Assembly (NCBI GenBank): GCA_013339895.1
Contig: JABACO010000016.1
Coordinates: forward strand, 3,305,767-3,369,766
Origin: Ephydatia muelleri
Lineage: Eukaryota; Porifera; Demospongiae; Spongillida; Spongillidae
Length of the DNA stretch: 64,000 nucleotides
Direction of reading: 5' to 3'
Position 1 is the first letter of the stretch, and each line of letters opens with the position of its first letter. Below are positions 37,001-52,000 of this stretch, in pieces. A program made the position numbers and the translations under genes. The notes beneath the pieces are model-generated. The model was not told the DNA's origin, did not search any database, and saw only the letters and a list, made by a program, of their open reading frames with translations.

Positions 37001-40000
37001 TACCAAGGATCAAACAAAGTAAGTATCAGAAATAATACTAAGTACATGTATATGGACCACAAATTCATCCAATTACAATGTCAAGTGTACAATGTAAATG
37101 CTTGACGCACCAGTAAAAGGAGATCACTATAAAGATGTAATGAGCATAAATAGTCAATGTTATTGGCATTAAGAAGACGAGAGTACAATATTTGCATTTT
37201 GTCATTAATCATATAACAGTACAGCACTTGATTCCTAATATTAGATGGCATTTGCTGTTCAGTGTTCAATAGCTATTGGATTATCCTACAGTAACTACCT
37301 ACAAATGTACTCAACTGACATGCAGACTTCCATAGAAACAATGAACATTCTAATCTTGTAACTCTTGATGGTTCTGATTTTGATTTAGATACAGACTATA
37401 AACACAATTTAATCCCTCTTACTGAACTACATGTCGAAATATATAATCAGGTCAACTGCTCATTACACTACTACTAAAAACTACATTTGCAGCACTCACC
37501 AGGATCATCCTGTGCAGATCACTGGCTTCAGGTACATCCCCCTTACACAGCAGTATGACTGTACCAGTTGTGTCAAGCCCTCTTCTTCCTGCTCTTCCCG
37601 CCATCTGTACGTACTCACCTGTACTTGCAATGCAATCACAATGAATAAAGTTGCACAATCTATTGAAGCTCATATGCACATGCAGGCAAGGGTAAAAAGC
37701 AAAGTACAGTAAATGGACTTGTCTGAGCTATCATGTATCCCGTTACATACATGTAATACACTAAATCCATACTTTTGGAGCAGTGCCTTAAAATCGTTGC
37801 AACATTGGTGCACACCAGTCAGTACAATTAATGTTGACAAAGACTGATTTTCAATTCAAAGACTGTGCCATAAAGTAAGTACATGTATACTACAGTACTA
37901 ATAATCTGATACAGTATTAACTTATTATAAGGTTATGATCAGGCAGTGCGAAATCCGTTTAACATTAATGAAATAAAATCATGATGTTAATTAACATGAC
38001 CTAACAATCTGAAACAAGCTGTATTATGATTATTATTTATGAAGTCCAAAACTATAATATAAAACATTTATTTGAATTATTACTTTTTGTTATTAAAAAT
38101 TCAAATGATAACCCTACAGACACTTTGCTAATTATTTGATTACCAGTAATTGAATTATGTTTCTTTAAATATTAAATAAGTGTAATTGCCAGTTATAAAA
38201 AAAATTTGTTAGACTTGAAACATAAATTATCAGTAACTCCGTAATTAATTAGTAACTTCAATCAATCAATATTATTATGCGCTATCTTGAATGCTAATGA
38301 TTAGAAGGCCTGGATAAATCTGATTTGAATTTGATTACTCAACGGATTAACGTATCTACATAATATTATGCGACTAATCAGAGCTGTCTAGACTGCATAC
38401 GCAAAAAATCAACAAACTAATTTCAATACAAAGCTATAACCATTTAAACGTATCCTGTTCATTTGTGAACACCCTACCCTGTATTTTGATGCACCAATTT
38501 GAGCAAAATATCACCTTTAAATCAAACCAATTTATTTAACTACTTCTACAGATCACACAATATAAATAAATCCACAAGGTAAAAAGTATCTTAATAACTA
38601 AGTTCCCCTCTCAGAAATAACAAGTGCCACACACCTGGATTGAGGTCCCTCTTTCTTGTGCCATCATGCTTCTGCATTGCATCAAACACAACAGTACGTG
38701 CAGGCATGTTCACTCCCATGGCAAATGTCTCTGTCGCAAACAGCAGCTGGAATTTACAAAACACACACACACACACACACACACATTGATATACTGAATG
38801 TACATTTTGGACACATATGTTGGATTTGTTCTTAAAAACGTACCTTAACAAGGCCTTTCTGAAAAAGAAGTTCAATAACCTAAGCAAAAGGCAAATATGA
38901 ATAGTCAACATCACACTCTCATTGTGAGGTGCATGCAGGATTGTGGTACTGTGTGCAGCTTTCTCATCAAGGATAGAGCATAGCCTGGGTGGCACACAAT
39001 AGCATAGGGCTATGAAAAGCTATTACAGATTAAGCGAGGAGACAGGAGAGAAAATGTATGTTGGAAAGAAGGAAGCGACCACTCAACATTCATGTTCCCA
39101 TTGTAAGTATACCTTACCATGCAAGCAACAATATAAAACACTGTTCTTACAGATAATGCAAAAATGGATATACTAAAATGTACAATGGAAAAAGGTTATG
39201 TTAAATTGAAACACTCATACATGCAGTTCATGGTTCTAACAAATCAAAGGGAGATCCCCAAAAATGGTTTGTCAGATGTACTTCAGATGTAATTGAATAA
39301 CGTAATGCCGTTCTGTACATGTAACATACACACATGTGCTGCAAATTTATAGACTCATTCATGCTTCTCACACAAAGACACCTTTTTCAGCCACGCACAT
39401 GTATGTAAGTAGTAATACCTGCGGCTAATACAATATAGACAATCTCATATGTGAGAATGCTGCTGAAGGCATGCTACATTGTGTAATCTTTCTTTAGTTT
39501 CCATAATACAATGTACATGTAGTAGAGTACACGTGTGGTTAATATTACATACCTCCTTTACAATAGGGAGGATCCCACTATGATGAACAGCAATGCCTCT
39601 CTTGAGGTGTTCCTTCATCCATACCACCTGTACTGACGGAACATCCTGTCACCTACACCCTCCTGTACACTACTGTGTTTTTAATTGCTTGGCATCAATT
39701 TAGAAATGAAGGAACACAATGCCTTTTATTACATCCACTGGATCCAATTAACGAAATTTTGAAACACAATAATGTACACATTGCAGCTTCATTTGCAACA
39801 ATGTGCACAAGACATCACTGGGATAATTGTGTGGGGGTTATTATTTGGGGTTATTATTATATGGAGTCATTTTATGAGGTCAGATATATCTACAGGCAGT
39901 TTGCACCCATTACACAAAGCACACACGTACACTGTACCTGAGGCAAGGACTGGTCAGACCCTTTAAGCAACTGAATGGATTTTTGGAAGAACGAGTCAAT

Positions 40001-43000
40001 CTCATGCTTCTCGGTGGATGTGGTAAGATCAAGGCTGACTAGAGCATCTGCATTCCCATTGCATCGATCCCGTGAAAACGTAAATGCAACCACTGGAAGT
40101 TTTTCTTTTTTCTCAAGCATATGGACCAATGAGAGCCAAATGTTCTTCTCCTACATTGATACAAATCATATAGAGAAGGGCGTGAGTTATTGTATACAGC
40201 CTGCAGTTTACACATACTGCACCTCTTTTGGATTGACATACTGGCGTGACTTTGGCCCATACTCTGATGCTGAAGATGCCCTCTTCTTTTTAGCATCCAG
40301 AGCTTCCTGATAGCTATACATGTAGGTTGAAATGATACAAGTTGCTGATGTTGTGTTGCAATTGCACTTCGCTTGACATGTGCATCAATTTTGAAGCCTA
40401 TAGTTTGTACAGCAAGCCAATAATGTATGTAATCCACAGTTGCACACATTTACCGAAATGCTTGCACAGTTGTGGGATCCAGCAGCTAGTGTGTTGTAAG
40501 CTTTTTTAATCACACAATCAGCTTACATAGTACGATGAGCTATTGTGCCCCAAGCTCACACATACATATACTAGCAACACAGAGCAACAATGTACATGTA
40601 CAGAAGTGATCAGTGATGCACTCAACGCTCTTGTCATTAATGTTTAATACCTCCCAATAAATACAGGTGTTAGACAAAAGGTTATTGAAGTGTATGAACA
40701 ATCAATCAGCTAAGGAATAGGATGAAGCAACTGAAGAAATGATATCCAATGTCCACTTTCAATTGCACAGTAGAATGACAATCGAATGTAAAAAATTAAC
40801 ATTGGGCTATTCCATTTAATGATCATATGAGATGGAGGTCAAATCCATCTATAGTGGTTAGCTGTGATATTCAGAGGATTTATTAGTCCAGTGGGATTTA
40901 TTGTCCACCCCCTTGCACAATCATTAAATGGAATAGCCCATTTCTCTTCCCATAATACCTACGTAAGCTCTACATGTACACAGGCTGTCCTAAAGTGCTA
41001 TAAATGAACTTGTTTATTTCATTTATGACACATGCAAGTGTTCAAAGCATCAGGATAACTAGACCCTGCAATGTTCCCCCCTCTCCCCTCTCCTCCGATA
41101 AATACAACTGGAACATACAGTTGCATTTGTTGGTGGCGATCAATGTCTGAAAAGTGGCTATGATTCGATACACGGCTGACCTTTTACTGTTAAACTTGTG
41201 GTCTTCCCCAACAATGACAAACAGTTGGTCACTGGTCTGCTTGTTATTACCAGTGTACAGATGGTGAACAAGGGGGACTGGACGTTTGAAAGTACTGATG
41301 ACATACACCTTCTTGCGCTTTGTCCTCCTGCATAACAGATAACTCTTCACTCATTGCAATTAACACATCAAACACACCATTCATTCACTATTTGACAGCC
41401 ATTATTTGACTCAAAGATGCAAGCGAAATGCTATAAAGCACTGGTTCTCTGATAACAATAAGCAACAGCAACATTGCTCATTAGTTTTTTACATTCACTC
41501 ACGAATCCGGCTCAGTAATATGAGGAGATACAGACACAATGAAAACACATCCACACAGCACTTACCCCACCCAGTCAGCAAATTCTACAGCATTGGGAAC
41601 AGTGGCTGACAGCATAATGATGTTGACGTGAGCTGGAAGCATGATCAGTACCTCCTCCCACACAACTCCTCGCTGAACAAGAATGAGACATGGTATAATC
41701 AACATCGATGTGCCTCCTATCAGGTACGCAAAGTACAAACTACTGTAGTCTAAACACCCTTGGTTAAGTATTCATTTCATTTGATGCAGCCATCTGTGAA
41801 GAGCACATGCAGCTGTGACAATAGATAGCAAACCACAAGTATATGTCCCACATGAACTGCACTCCTGTGCACATGTATAAGTGCACCTTGACAAACAGGA
41901 TAAGAGAAGGGTTAAACCTTTATCATTTGGCATTATTAAACATTTCTGTGTGCTGCTTGTAATGTTTATCTTACTGAAAAGGAAACAGCAATTGCATTGA
42001 TTTTTCTCACAACTAGTTTTGCTAAATACATGTGTAATTTGTGTATGTTTACGTACATGTATGTGCATGATTTCCAGCATATGGATAATGAGAGAGTTGA
42101 GTGGGTTCACATTTACAATAGAGGTTACCACAGAGACTTTAGATGCATTATTGATGCAATCGTTCAGTCTTTTTGGTGTCTTTCGACGTAAAGAGCATCC
42201 TTAGTGTGGTATTTAGAAGACAAGGAATGGCAGAAGACCAGATGTCAGAACAAGCTGCATCACGTGGCAGCACAAGCGGGTCTACTGTTCCATTGAATTT
42301 CAAGTGATTGACGACGAAGTACATCCGTCAATTGGCAATGGCATTAGAAATACCAACAAGGCCGTCAGCAGCGGATATACTCAGTATGATCGAGAGAAAG
42401 GTAAGAGAAGATGGACGTGAACCTCTTGACGTACAAGTTGTAGCCAAGGAAGTGGAAGGGGGTGCAGTACAACTACAGTTGCAGGATGCAGGAGTACTCC
42501 TGGAAGCTCACCCACCAGAGGAAGAAATGGAGTAAATGCCATCGCAACAAGAGACAACAGAACTGACACGGAACGCGGAGCAACAAGAAGAAAAAGAAGA
42601 TGAAGAATTGTTGCGAGCAAAACTCAATGAAGTTGTCAAAGAACGGGATGAACTTAAGGAAGCGTTGGAAATGTGTAAGGAATGGTTGAAGCTGTACGGA
42701 AGGCCAATTGCGCACAGTTGTTGGATTTTGAAGAAGCCCTAAGTCATGCAGAGAATGAAGTAAGGACATTTCAAAAAGGGAGCTACTATGGAAAACAGCA
42801 TGAAGCCCACAGCACATCCCCATCATGTGAAGCATGCTCATCAAAATCAAAAGAGACCAACTGTTGATCCTTACAATGAAGATACCTAGGAAGTGCAGCT
42901 AGATGACTAGATGCCCTCCTTGGAGAGAGCAGCAGAGTGGAACACATGGTCAGGAGAGGAAAGGTTGATGCAGCTTGCGGGCCATCTATGTGAGAAAGCA

Positions 43001-46000
43001 TTACAAGAGTGGGCAAGGCAGAAATGTACAAGCTCGTCTGGACACTGGGAGCAAACCATGGCCGCTCAGGATTTTTGTCATTTGTCAGGATAACAAAGAA
43101 TCTGTGTCAGAGTTCATCAGGAATAGGAGCACATTTTCCGTGTTGCGTATGGTCATGATAACATGTCTCAGGAGACTCTGCTGTTTTGGCCAGATGCAAG
43201 AGGGTCTCAAGCACAATGCCATGAATGTGTCATATTCTGTATCCGGAGCTGCAAATTACAACAACTGTGTATCGCTTTCAAGAATGAAGAAAGGAGGCTG
43301 AAGGAGTTATGAAAGAGGGAGTACAATGCGTGCTCAATCCCTCAGGGAAGCTGTGAGATGACACCAGTCGTCACACACGCAGTGAAGCCTGCAGAAAAGA
43401 CCAGTGCCATAAGGATGGACACATCACTACATGATTGTCCGGGTTGGAACCTGAGAGTAGGTCCACTATCCGAACTCAAAGCAAACAGGCAACCGAGCAA
43501 GATTGCAGGCATAACAGGGTCAAGCAGATCCAGGTAGCTGATTGTGGTAGCAAGCCACATTGCGTGAGGCTTGAATTGCTGAAGATCCCGGTCTACGGTC
43601 TGATTGACAGTGTTTCAGACATCACAATCATGGGAGGTGGTTTCTTCAAAAGGGCAGGAGCTGCGGCTAGAAGAAGAGCATGAAAATAGCTGACAAAACA
43701 CCACGAACGCATGACTAGAAAACACTCTCATTGAATGGTACGATTGACCTACAGTTGTCATTTGGAGACAAGCCCATGAAGACTCATCCTTATCTATTTA
43801 AAGCATGATGCATATGATCAGCTTCTATTGTCCGAAAGAATATGTAGGCAGCTTGGCATAATCAGGTATCACACTTTACATGTAGCTGGGCCACAAGAAA
43901 AGCTAACACTCCCCAGCCAAAAGTCCTTGCAGATACAGATGACAAAGTACCTCAAGTTAGGTTAGCTTGATACAGTCTCTGCATCTACCATCGTACAAGA
44001 GTATGGTAGTACCTGTCTTAGCTCTATTCTTTGACCAAGACAGTACTTTAGAACATAATTTGCAAGAGCGATTGGGTGCCACCACTGTGGCGTATACAGT
44101 ATTCAATATCATGATGTTAGAGGGCTGGAGTCACACGATACCTACTACATGTAGGTACATTATTTTTATCAGAGTGCAGTACTGTAACAAAACATGTGCT
44201 TCAGGAGTCACAACACGTGTGTACAGTACATGTATACAAATGCACTTCACTGAATTACAATTGATGCAAACATAAAGGGAAACAAGATCCTTATAAGAAT
44301 CAGCAGTATTTTTTACTTGCATGTATATACATGTATGTACAGTATGATGTACCGCTAACACAAGGTACCAATCTTTCATACACTGTACAAGTACACGATA
44401 TTACAAATCCCCAACACAAACATCAGATATATAGTACCAAGGCCAGCTACATGTACAAGACCTAACAGACCAAACTACATCGAAAGAGCTCCAGCTGCAG
44501 TGATGAGCATGTGACACACAATTGATTCCTTAAGTCCATTCTAAACACACTATTATACATACATGTACACACAAACACTTAATGCATCATGCAGCAAATG
44601 ATGGTACAGATCTAGCTACATGTAGTACATACTCTGTACTGTAGTGTACATGCTCTGTACCTCAGAATCATTTACGTAGTGTACTTCATCAAAAATAACC
44701 CATTCCAAGTCACGAATAGTGTCAGAACCGCCATAAAGCATAGACCTAGATTGGGAAGCAAAGCGCACATGCAGCTATAAAATACAATGACCATACATCA
44801 AAATGTGTACATGTACGTGGGCTAATCCCTGAACACACATCACATACAGTACAATACAAAACATCAAATTACTTTACAAGTATAGTAACATTTTCATTTT
44901 TCTATACATGCAGCCTCATACTGCATTCACACACATTGCTCTATATACATGTACATGTACATTACATGAATAGCTACCAGGAAACAGCAAATACATAAGA
45001 TAACATCAAGTCTCGGCATGTAGCTTTCATATTGTATTGGCTTTGCAGATTCATTTATTAAAGCAAAAACCCTTGTACAGCATATATGTGGGCAACGAAC
45101 TGTGTAACTATGTGTATGTACAGTTGAAGAACTAATGAGAATGCCATGAAGTCTTGCACACACACCATATGTGTACAATACAGTACATATGTGCATATGT
45201 CTGAATACAAAAAAGAGAGCAGAGACCTTAGTATTTCAGTGGTCATAATCAAACAAGGAGACTCCTGCTTTATCTGAACGTCTCCTGTAAGTAATCCAAC
45301 TTTGTCACTTCCAAATCTGTTCCTGAATTCCCTGAACTTTTGGTTTGAAAGGGCTTTTATTGGAGAGGTGTATACTGTCCTATTGAAAAAGGAAGGCAGG
45401 AAAGTATTTTATACACAAGCCTCTTGAGGACTATCTGCCAAGAACACCTACATGTACATGCATGCGGAGTACACACCACAATATGCATGCACAAGCACAT
45501 GAAACTATCCTCCCCCATTGGTACAACTGTACCATTCCGTGCCGATAGTGAGGGGAGGAAGAGTGCAATGACAGTCACACATAGATTATGCCTTCGACAC
45601 ATTTGGATGCAAATGAACAACATAGTCACAATTAGTCTCTGTGCCTTGGCACTCCACTCTGTAAGGTGACTTTGTAATGCTAGGCTCACAAGATGTCAGT
45701 TTCCACCCACTCACTGACCTGCAGCACTACAGACATAACCGGACAGTGCAAGATACTAGCTCTCTTCCTTTATACATGTATGGGTGGGATGATATGTGAC
45801 TGAGGTTACGTGCACAGCACAGAAGCACTGTCCTACACATGGTCACTATGTGTACCACTTCCCCATCCATTCACCTGACTATTAGATGCACTTACCATAT
45901 ACCTCCATACACACTGCACATGGTCAGACCCCACACACATTGTATACTAACAATACGCATTGACAATCAGCTGACTTTGGTCGGCAGCTGGCTAAATTTT

Positions 46001-49000
46001 TGGTCAGACATTATTCTAGCATGCGTTTTTCATACAAACATATCTGTTTGTGCCATACAGTGGTTTCCTGTATTAGTTTTAGTGAGGTTAGTGGTCAGTG
46101 ATTATGATAATGCGTGAATATAATTAATTATTGCACAAACATTGTACTAGCGCAAGCTTGGAGGTGAATTGTCCAATGTCTGACCTTATTCCACACGCTC
46201 TGATAGAGCTACACTACCTATGTTTGCTGGATTACAGTGATACTAAAGGACTGAAATGGTGTACCTAGTTTTGTGCTCCAGGGAGAGAGCAATGGCATAC
46301 TCAGCCACCACAGTCTTGCCTGCTGATGTGTGCGCAGCCACAAACACACAGTCCTGGTTGTGAAGGTGAAGAATGGCTTGCTTCTGGAATGGATCCAATT
46401 CAAATGGAAACTGAAGGTGGAAAACAACATTCACAATGTACCAGTGCATGTACATGTGCATACATGTGTACTGTCCATCTGTACTGTAACTGAGCAACGT
46501 AACAAATGTACTGTATAGCAACTAAATATGATGGTCCAAACATCATGGGTACTATGTCTTAGTCACGGTACTTTATTTATTCAAGCTAAAATGATCACAG
46601 AATCGATATCACAGCCCACACTGACTCATGGACCAGTATTACACTGTTAATTACGGAATCTCATATCAAGCCAGTTCACCATAATAAAATCATAAATCAT
46701 TCACAATACAAACTGTTCTTAGATTGCCACAAATTCACTCACACTCTTGCAATGAATCCATCACAATCTTTGGACCAAGCTAATATCATTGCACCATACA
46801 TGTACTACACAACCTAAGGTTTACATGTAGAACTAATTTCACAGTCCATCAGGAATAAAACATCACACGTAATTGGAGCAGTACACTTCTGTACACGTAC
46901 AGTGATATCATGTGAATATTCACACCACACACTCACAGTGATGGCCATCCGAGGTATCTTTTCATGGAAATTGTGCACTGGTTTATTCAGGTCAACCTTT
47001 ACCACCCATTGCTCATGGTCAGCTGCAGACCCCACATTCACTTTCAGGTTCTCCTGCTGAGATGTGCACAACAAGAAAAGTATCAAATTAAAACAGTCAT
47101 TGCATGTACACGTACATGTAGATGCCACCTCTGCCAGACTCAGACGAGCATAAGCTCTATTATGGACACACATTTCAACCATGCACCTGTGCCACACACA
47201 ATAGTATACATACAGGATACAGGTGATGGTGGGCGTGGCTCACCCTTGGGCCACTGTCTGAGAGTACTGCAGACAAGCTTTCGTCCACTGCTGCTATGGA
47301 AACAAGTGTAGAAGATATACATGCACTGAGCAGGAACAAGGTTGAATGATTACACTGTGTATGTACATGTATACACAACTTTGTGTACATTACAAGTGCA
47401 TGTGTACATGATGCCACTTAACACTTGCAAACGCCACAAATACAGTAGGCCTCAGCTTTGATGCACACATCAGACAAATAAACTGACCTGATAGCTGATC
47501 TGGCTGTGCCACCTAATGAACGTAAAGACACAATGGAGCACACGTTCAAGCACACCACAAAGCCTATAAATGTACTGCAACAAGCACATGCAGTTTCCAG
47601 TACCATAGCTACACCCTACATGTATTGTAAACATGGTTTCCCATGGTCCTTTTTCCCTACCATCCTACCCCTCTATCCACTCACAAGTGACGATGTGATG
47701 CCATCCACTTCCTCCTCCTCCTCAGAGCTGACAGCTGCCACCAGCCATTCATCCGCTGACATCAGCTCAGCTATGCTGATGGCCTGAGGAGGTGGGATGG
47801 CATCAGGTATGGGTGGTTCCTTCCCTTGCTTGAAGACAATGCCCTCTACGAATCCCGGGGGTACTGTAAGCAAATCTGAAGGGGGTAGGGGTTCGGGGGG
47901 GGGGGGGGGGGGGGAACCATGGCAGTCAGCAGGTCAACATTGCACACAGTCTATACACACATACAACTGATCAATCCGATCCAGTATATAATGGCATACA
48001 TGGCAGCGTGTACATGCAGAAATGATATGAGAGATGAACAGATCATGTGGCTGGATGATTACATGTACCACTACACGTATTCTAACGAGATTGCACTAGC
48101 AAGATCAAAGCACTGACCTTCCTCAAAACTAAAATTGAAGTTTTCAACATTCTGTGTTACAGCCTCCACCATTTCAGGTTCCTTGAAACCGCCTGCAAAG
48201 AAAAAGAAACAGTGTTACACCTACTGTATGAAACACTTCAGCTATTCTTATGTATAGCACAGCCTGCCAGTAGTGGGTATTAGTGTCACTCCATTGTAGT
48301 CACTTGGAACACTGATGATTTAACTGATAGCTGGATGAGGCTGCACTATTTGTTGTCACACTGCGCTCTAATTCGGGCTAATTAATTAATAATGTGTAGC
48401 TACATTCTTCCAACCATGCTTAATCTGAAAGAAACTTCGAGCAATGAAGCAAGCGGTACAGCAGATGTGCCAGACGAAGACGATAACCGTGCATCGGATG
48501 GCAACACTTTACCAGACGACATCCCTGCACCCGACGATAGCCTTACTTCAACTTCAAGCAATACCTTTCTATCCAACAACAACTTCAATAGGACCAAATT
48601 TCAACAACATCCTACCAACCAAATCACATACAAATGTTTCCAATAAGGAGCAGTTACATGTAGCAATTTGTTTAAGGCATTTAGAGGTTGGTAAAACATG
48701 AAGTTTATCACATACCTAATATTGTTTCTGATACTATAGTTTCAGTAATCAAGGACGTGCTGTTAAGAAAGAATCTAAGTCTATTGAAGTTTTGAGGTCA
48801 GTGTTATAATGGAGCTGGAACAAGGGCAAGCTGTAGAAATGGAGTTGCTGCACAACTCTTAGCTGATGCTCCAAGCGCCCATTTAACACACTGCCATGGG
48901 CATACATTTAGTCTAGCTGTTCATGATATGATAAAAGGCTGTAAAGTATTATCTGACACCTTCGATACAACGATAGAAATTTGTAAATTAATTAAATTCT

Positions 49001-52000
49001 CACCAAAAAGATTGGGAATCCTGAACAGTATCAAAGCAGACATTCATATGGACACTCCTGGAATAAAAATGCTGTGTCCTACTTGGTGAACTGTCAAATG
49101 AGAAAGCTTTGAAACTATGAAGCCCTGATGTTGGAATGGGATACTGGTTTGAAGAAAGATTGGATATCTGAGATACAGACTAGTATAAAAGCTCAAATGA
49201 AATTATTTCAATGCATGTATTTCTCTGGATTAAATCTTGGCACGCCACATTGCTTATCCAGACAGACAACCTACATGTACCAAAAACCCTTCAAAAAACA
49301 CAGCTATCATCTGTAGAAGGGCAACATTGTGCCAATTTGGTAAATAAGATGAATGTTTCATCTATATTTCTTAAATGTTCAAAAAACAGGACAAAAATCA
49401 TGGTCTACCTGAACCTTCACTGCCAAGGCATCGCAATGCCCACAGAAGATTTGAAGTACATGTAGGAAGTGAAGAATCTCTTCGGCCATCATAAGCTGAA
49501 TAAATATTTACAGTGTACTATGAATCATTCAATTTGCTAACCAATGCAATTAGACGTTTCGACCAGCCAAAGTTTAAAGCCTACAGCATTATGGAAGCTT
49601 TACTGCCAAATGCTCTTAAACCTGGAACTGATGTAATTGATGAACTAAAATATGTGATGGCCCATTTAGCAGTTTTTTAAAGCAGGAGTTGCCGTATAAA
49701 AGGAGCTTGGATCCAAAAATTTCAACCGGCCGTGTGGCTGTTTTAGATTAAAAATGGTGGATCCATAATTATACATAAAGCTAGAGGCATGGCAACAACA
49801 GTTACAGCGTACAACTTCAAGCACACATGCAGGTTTTGAATGCCATATCATGCAATAATACCATTTCTGAAGTTAATAACACTAAGTTAACAAACTGGAT
49901 CACATGTTCGTATAATGGCAACCACTTCTCCAGAAGATACGTACTCTAGGTATAGACTGCATCTGCAAGGTTCCTTTTCCTCTCAAGAGGAAAAGGAAAC
50001 TTTTCTGAGTAGATTTGAGGCAGCGAAGCAACTACTTGCACCCGGTTGCAAGCGGAATGCTTGTTGAATGCTTTGCTGGACCGTGTATTGACCCAACCCG
50101 AGATGACCAGGCCTCAAGTAGCAGAACATCCTTTTCTAGGAATGAAATGATGTTGGATTCTGCAGGTTAGTTGGATAGATATATACATGTACGTACGGTT
50201 ATACAAAATTAACTTACTAAGGGATCTATACAGGAGACGAAGACCCAGTGACCAAGACCTCTTTGTGGTCGAGCGTAAGACCTTCAAGAGTCTTTGTTCG
50301 GGCCTTGTCCAGCAGTGTGGCTATCTCTCCAACCCATCTTGGACTATAGCTTCTTTCATAAAGGTATGAGTACCGTAAGTAACTCTGTTCAATGCTCTGC
50401 ATAAAACTCATTTACTACTCACTTAGAAGGGACATGTAGCTAGGGTCCAGTTTGTTTGCCCACATTGCAAGCAGTCACGTGTCTGGGCTAGTTCCAGAGT
50501 CTGTCTGGTCATTACCTTGCTAATCAGAAGTAAGAGTACCATTTGGATTTAGTAATATCAATGTAAATGTGATTCTTTTTGCAGACTGGTCCATGCTTTC
50601 ACCTGTGCCGGCATGTTGCCTCGCCAGTACATGAATTTCGCTTTATTTGCTGGTATGGGTGTAGTGAAGCAGAAATACATCAGCTCAGGTGGGGGCTGAG
50701 ATGATCGATTTGTATTATTTTACATCCTGTTGTAATCCATGTTCATTCAGTTATCTGAACAAACTGTACCAGCAAGTGGTGGCAGATGTAGCAGAAGAGT
50801 CTATGAAAGCTGCTGTTGAACGTGTGAAGGGAAGCCCTCACCATGCTACAAGTGGAGAGATTAGAGTGCTACATTAAAAAGAAAAGTTTATTAATATATT
50901 TACTATATAGTGGGTTATAACTGATGCACGTCACGATTCTACGTCAAATGCATACCACTCAACGGTACCTTGTCTGGCTGGAAGGTATGCACATAAGTTC
51001 TAAATGCATATATTTATCAGCGTATCGCCCATTTCAGTACACATATGATTGTTGGAATTTCCACTCTTTCCAGACAACAGCACAGAGTTGCTCAGACCAG
51101 GGAGGTGGCATGCACTAAGATAGTCTTGCCTCAAGTTATTGCCCGAGGTTTGCTCTTGTGTCCCAACTTTTTACAATTTCACATTTTCTTTCTAACAAAG
51201 GGTTAAACATCACAGAGGTAGCCCATGACTACCAGGCTACTATAAAGCAGTATGTACAACAACTCGGGATGGTCAATTCCTACGACACTTGGCATGGTAA
51301 GGTATCTATTGGTTTTCAGTGGTGAATTGATTGAAGCACTAAGAATGTGGCGAAGCAGTTGCGTCATATCTGTGCTGGTACGGTCCATACAAGGGATAGG
51401 ACGTCGTGGTTCACTGAACTTTCTGATAAGGGTATGCACTTTCTGGACATACTGATCAAAAATGGAATATCTGGCTATTCAGCAAGGTGCACCAAGGTGC
51501 ACTTGTATGGTGCATGAGGAACTGTGGTGGTAACCCTGACCGTCTATGTAGCACAGAGATTATAAGTATACTTTCTAATAGGAAGGTTGGATCGTTTAGT
51601 CAGTTGCTGCATGTACATACATGTATGCTGTTGTGGTTACTCAATACTGTCTCTTTGCAGAAGGAGACCAAGGATGATCATAGCACAACCAAAGAAGGCA
51701 TGCAACCTCCTCTGACACTCTCTCTTTTGTGTTCCACATGCATTCTACTTCTATTCATATCCATGATCACAAAAGAGATGTATATTTTGTATACATTTTG
51801 GCATTATCTCTCTTCTGTCCAATGGGTGCGTCACCAATCCCTTCCTCGCCAGGTATGTTGAGTGGTCCCACAACCCCAGGTCTTTCAAAAGCTTCCAGAA
51901 TTGCTGGTAAAGTTTGTACCGCTTTCTGTCATTGGCCAAGGATGGGACAGCTCTCCCAGTGAGGAACACTGGTGGCCAACGGATTATGCAAGGCCCAAAC

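Noticed and set aside
48392-48701. Independent small gene in the SKIC2 intron
   Set aside because: Ser/Asp/Asn-rich frame without recognisable domain, adjacent to a hAT element; not supportable as a gene.
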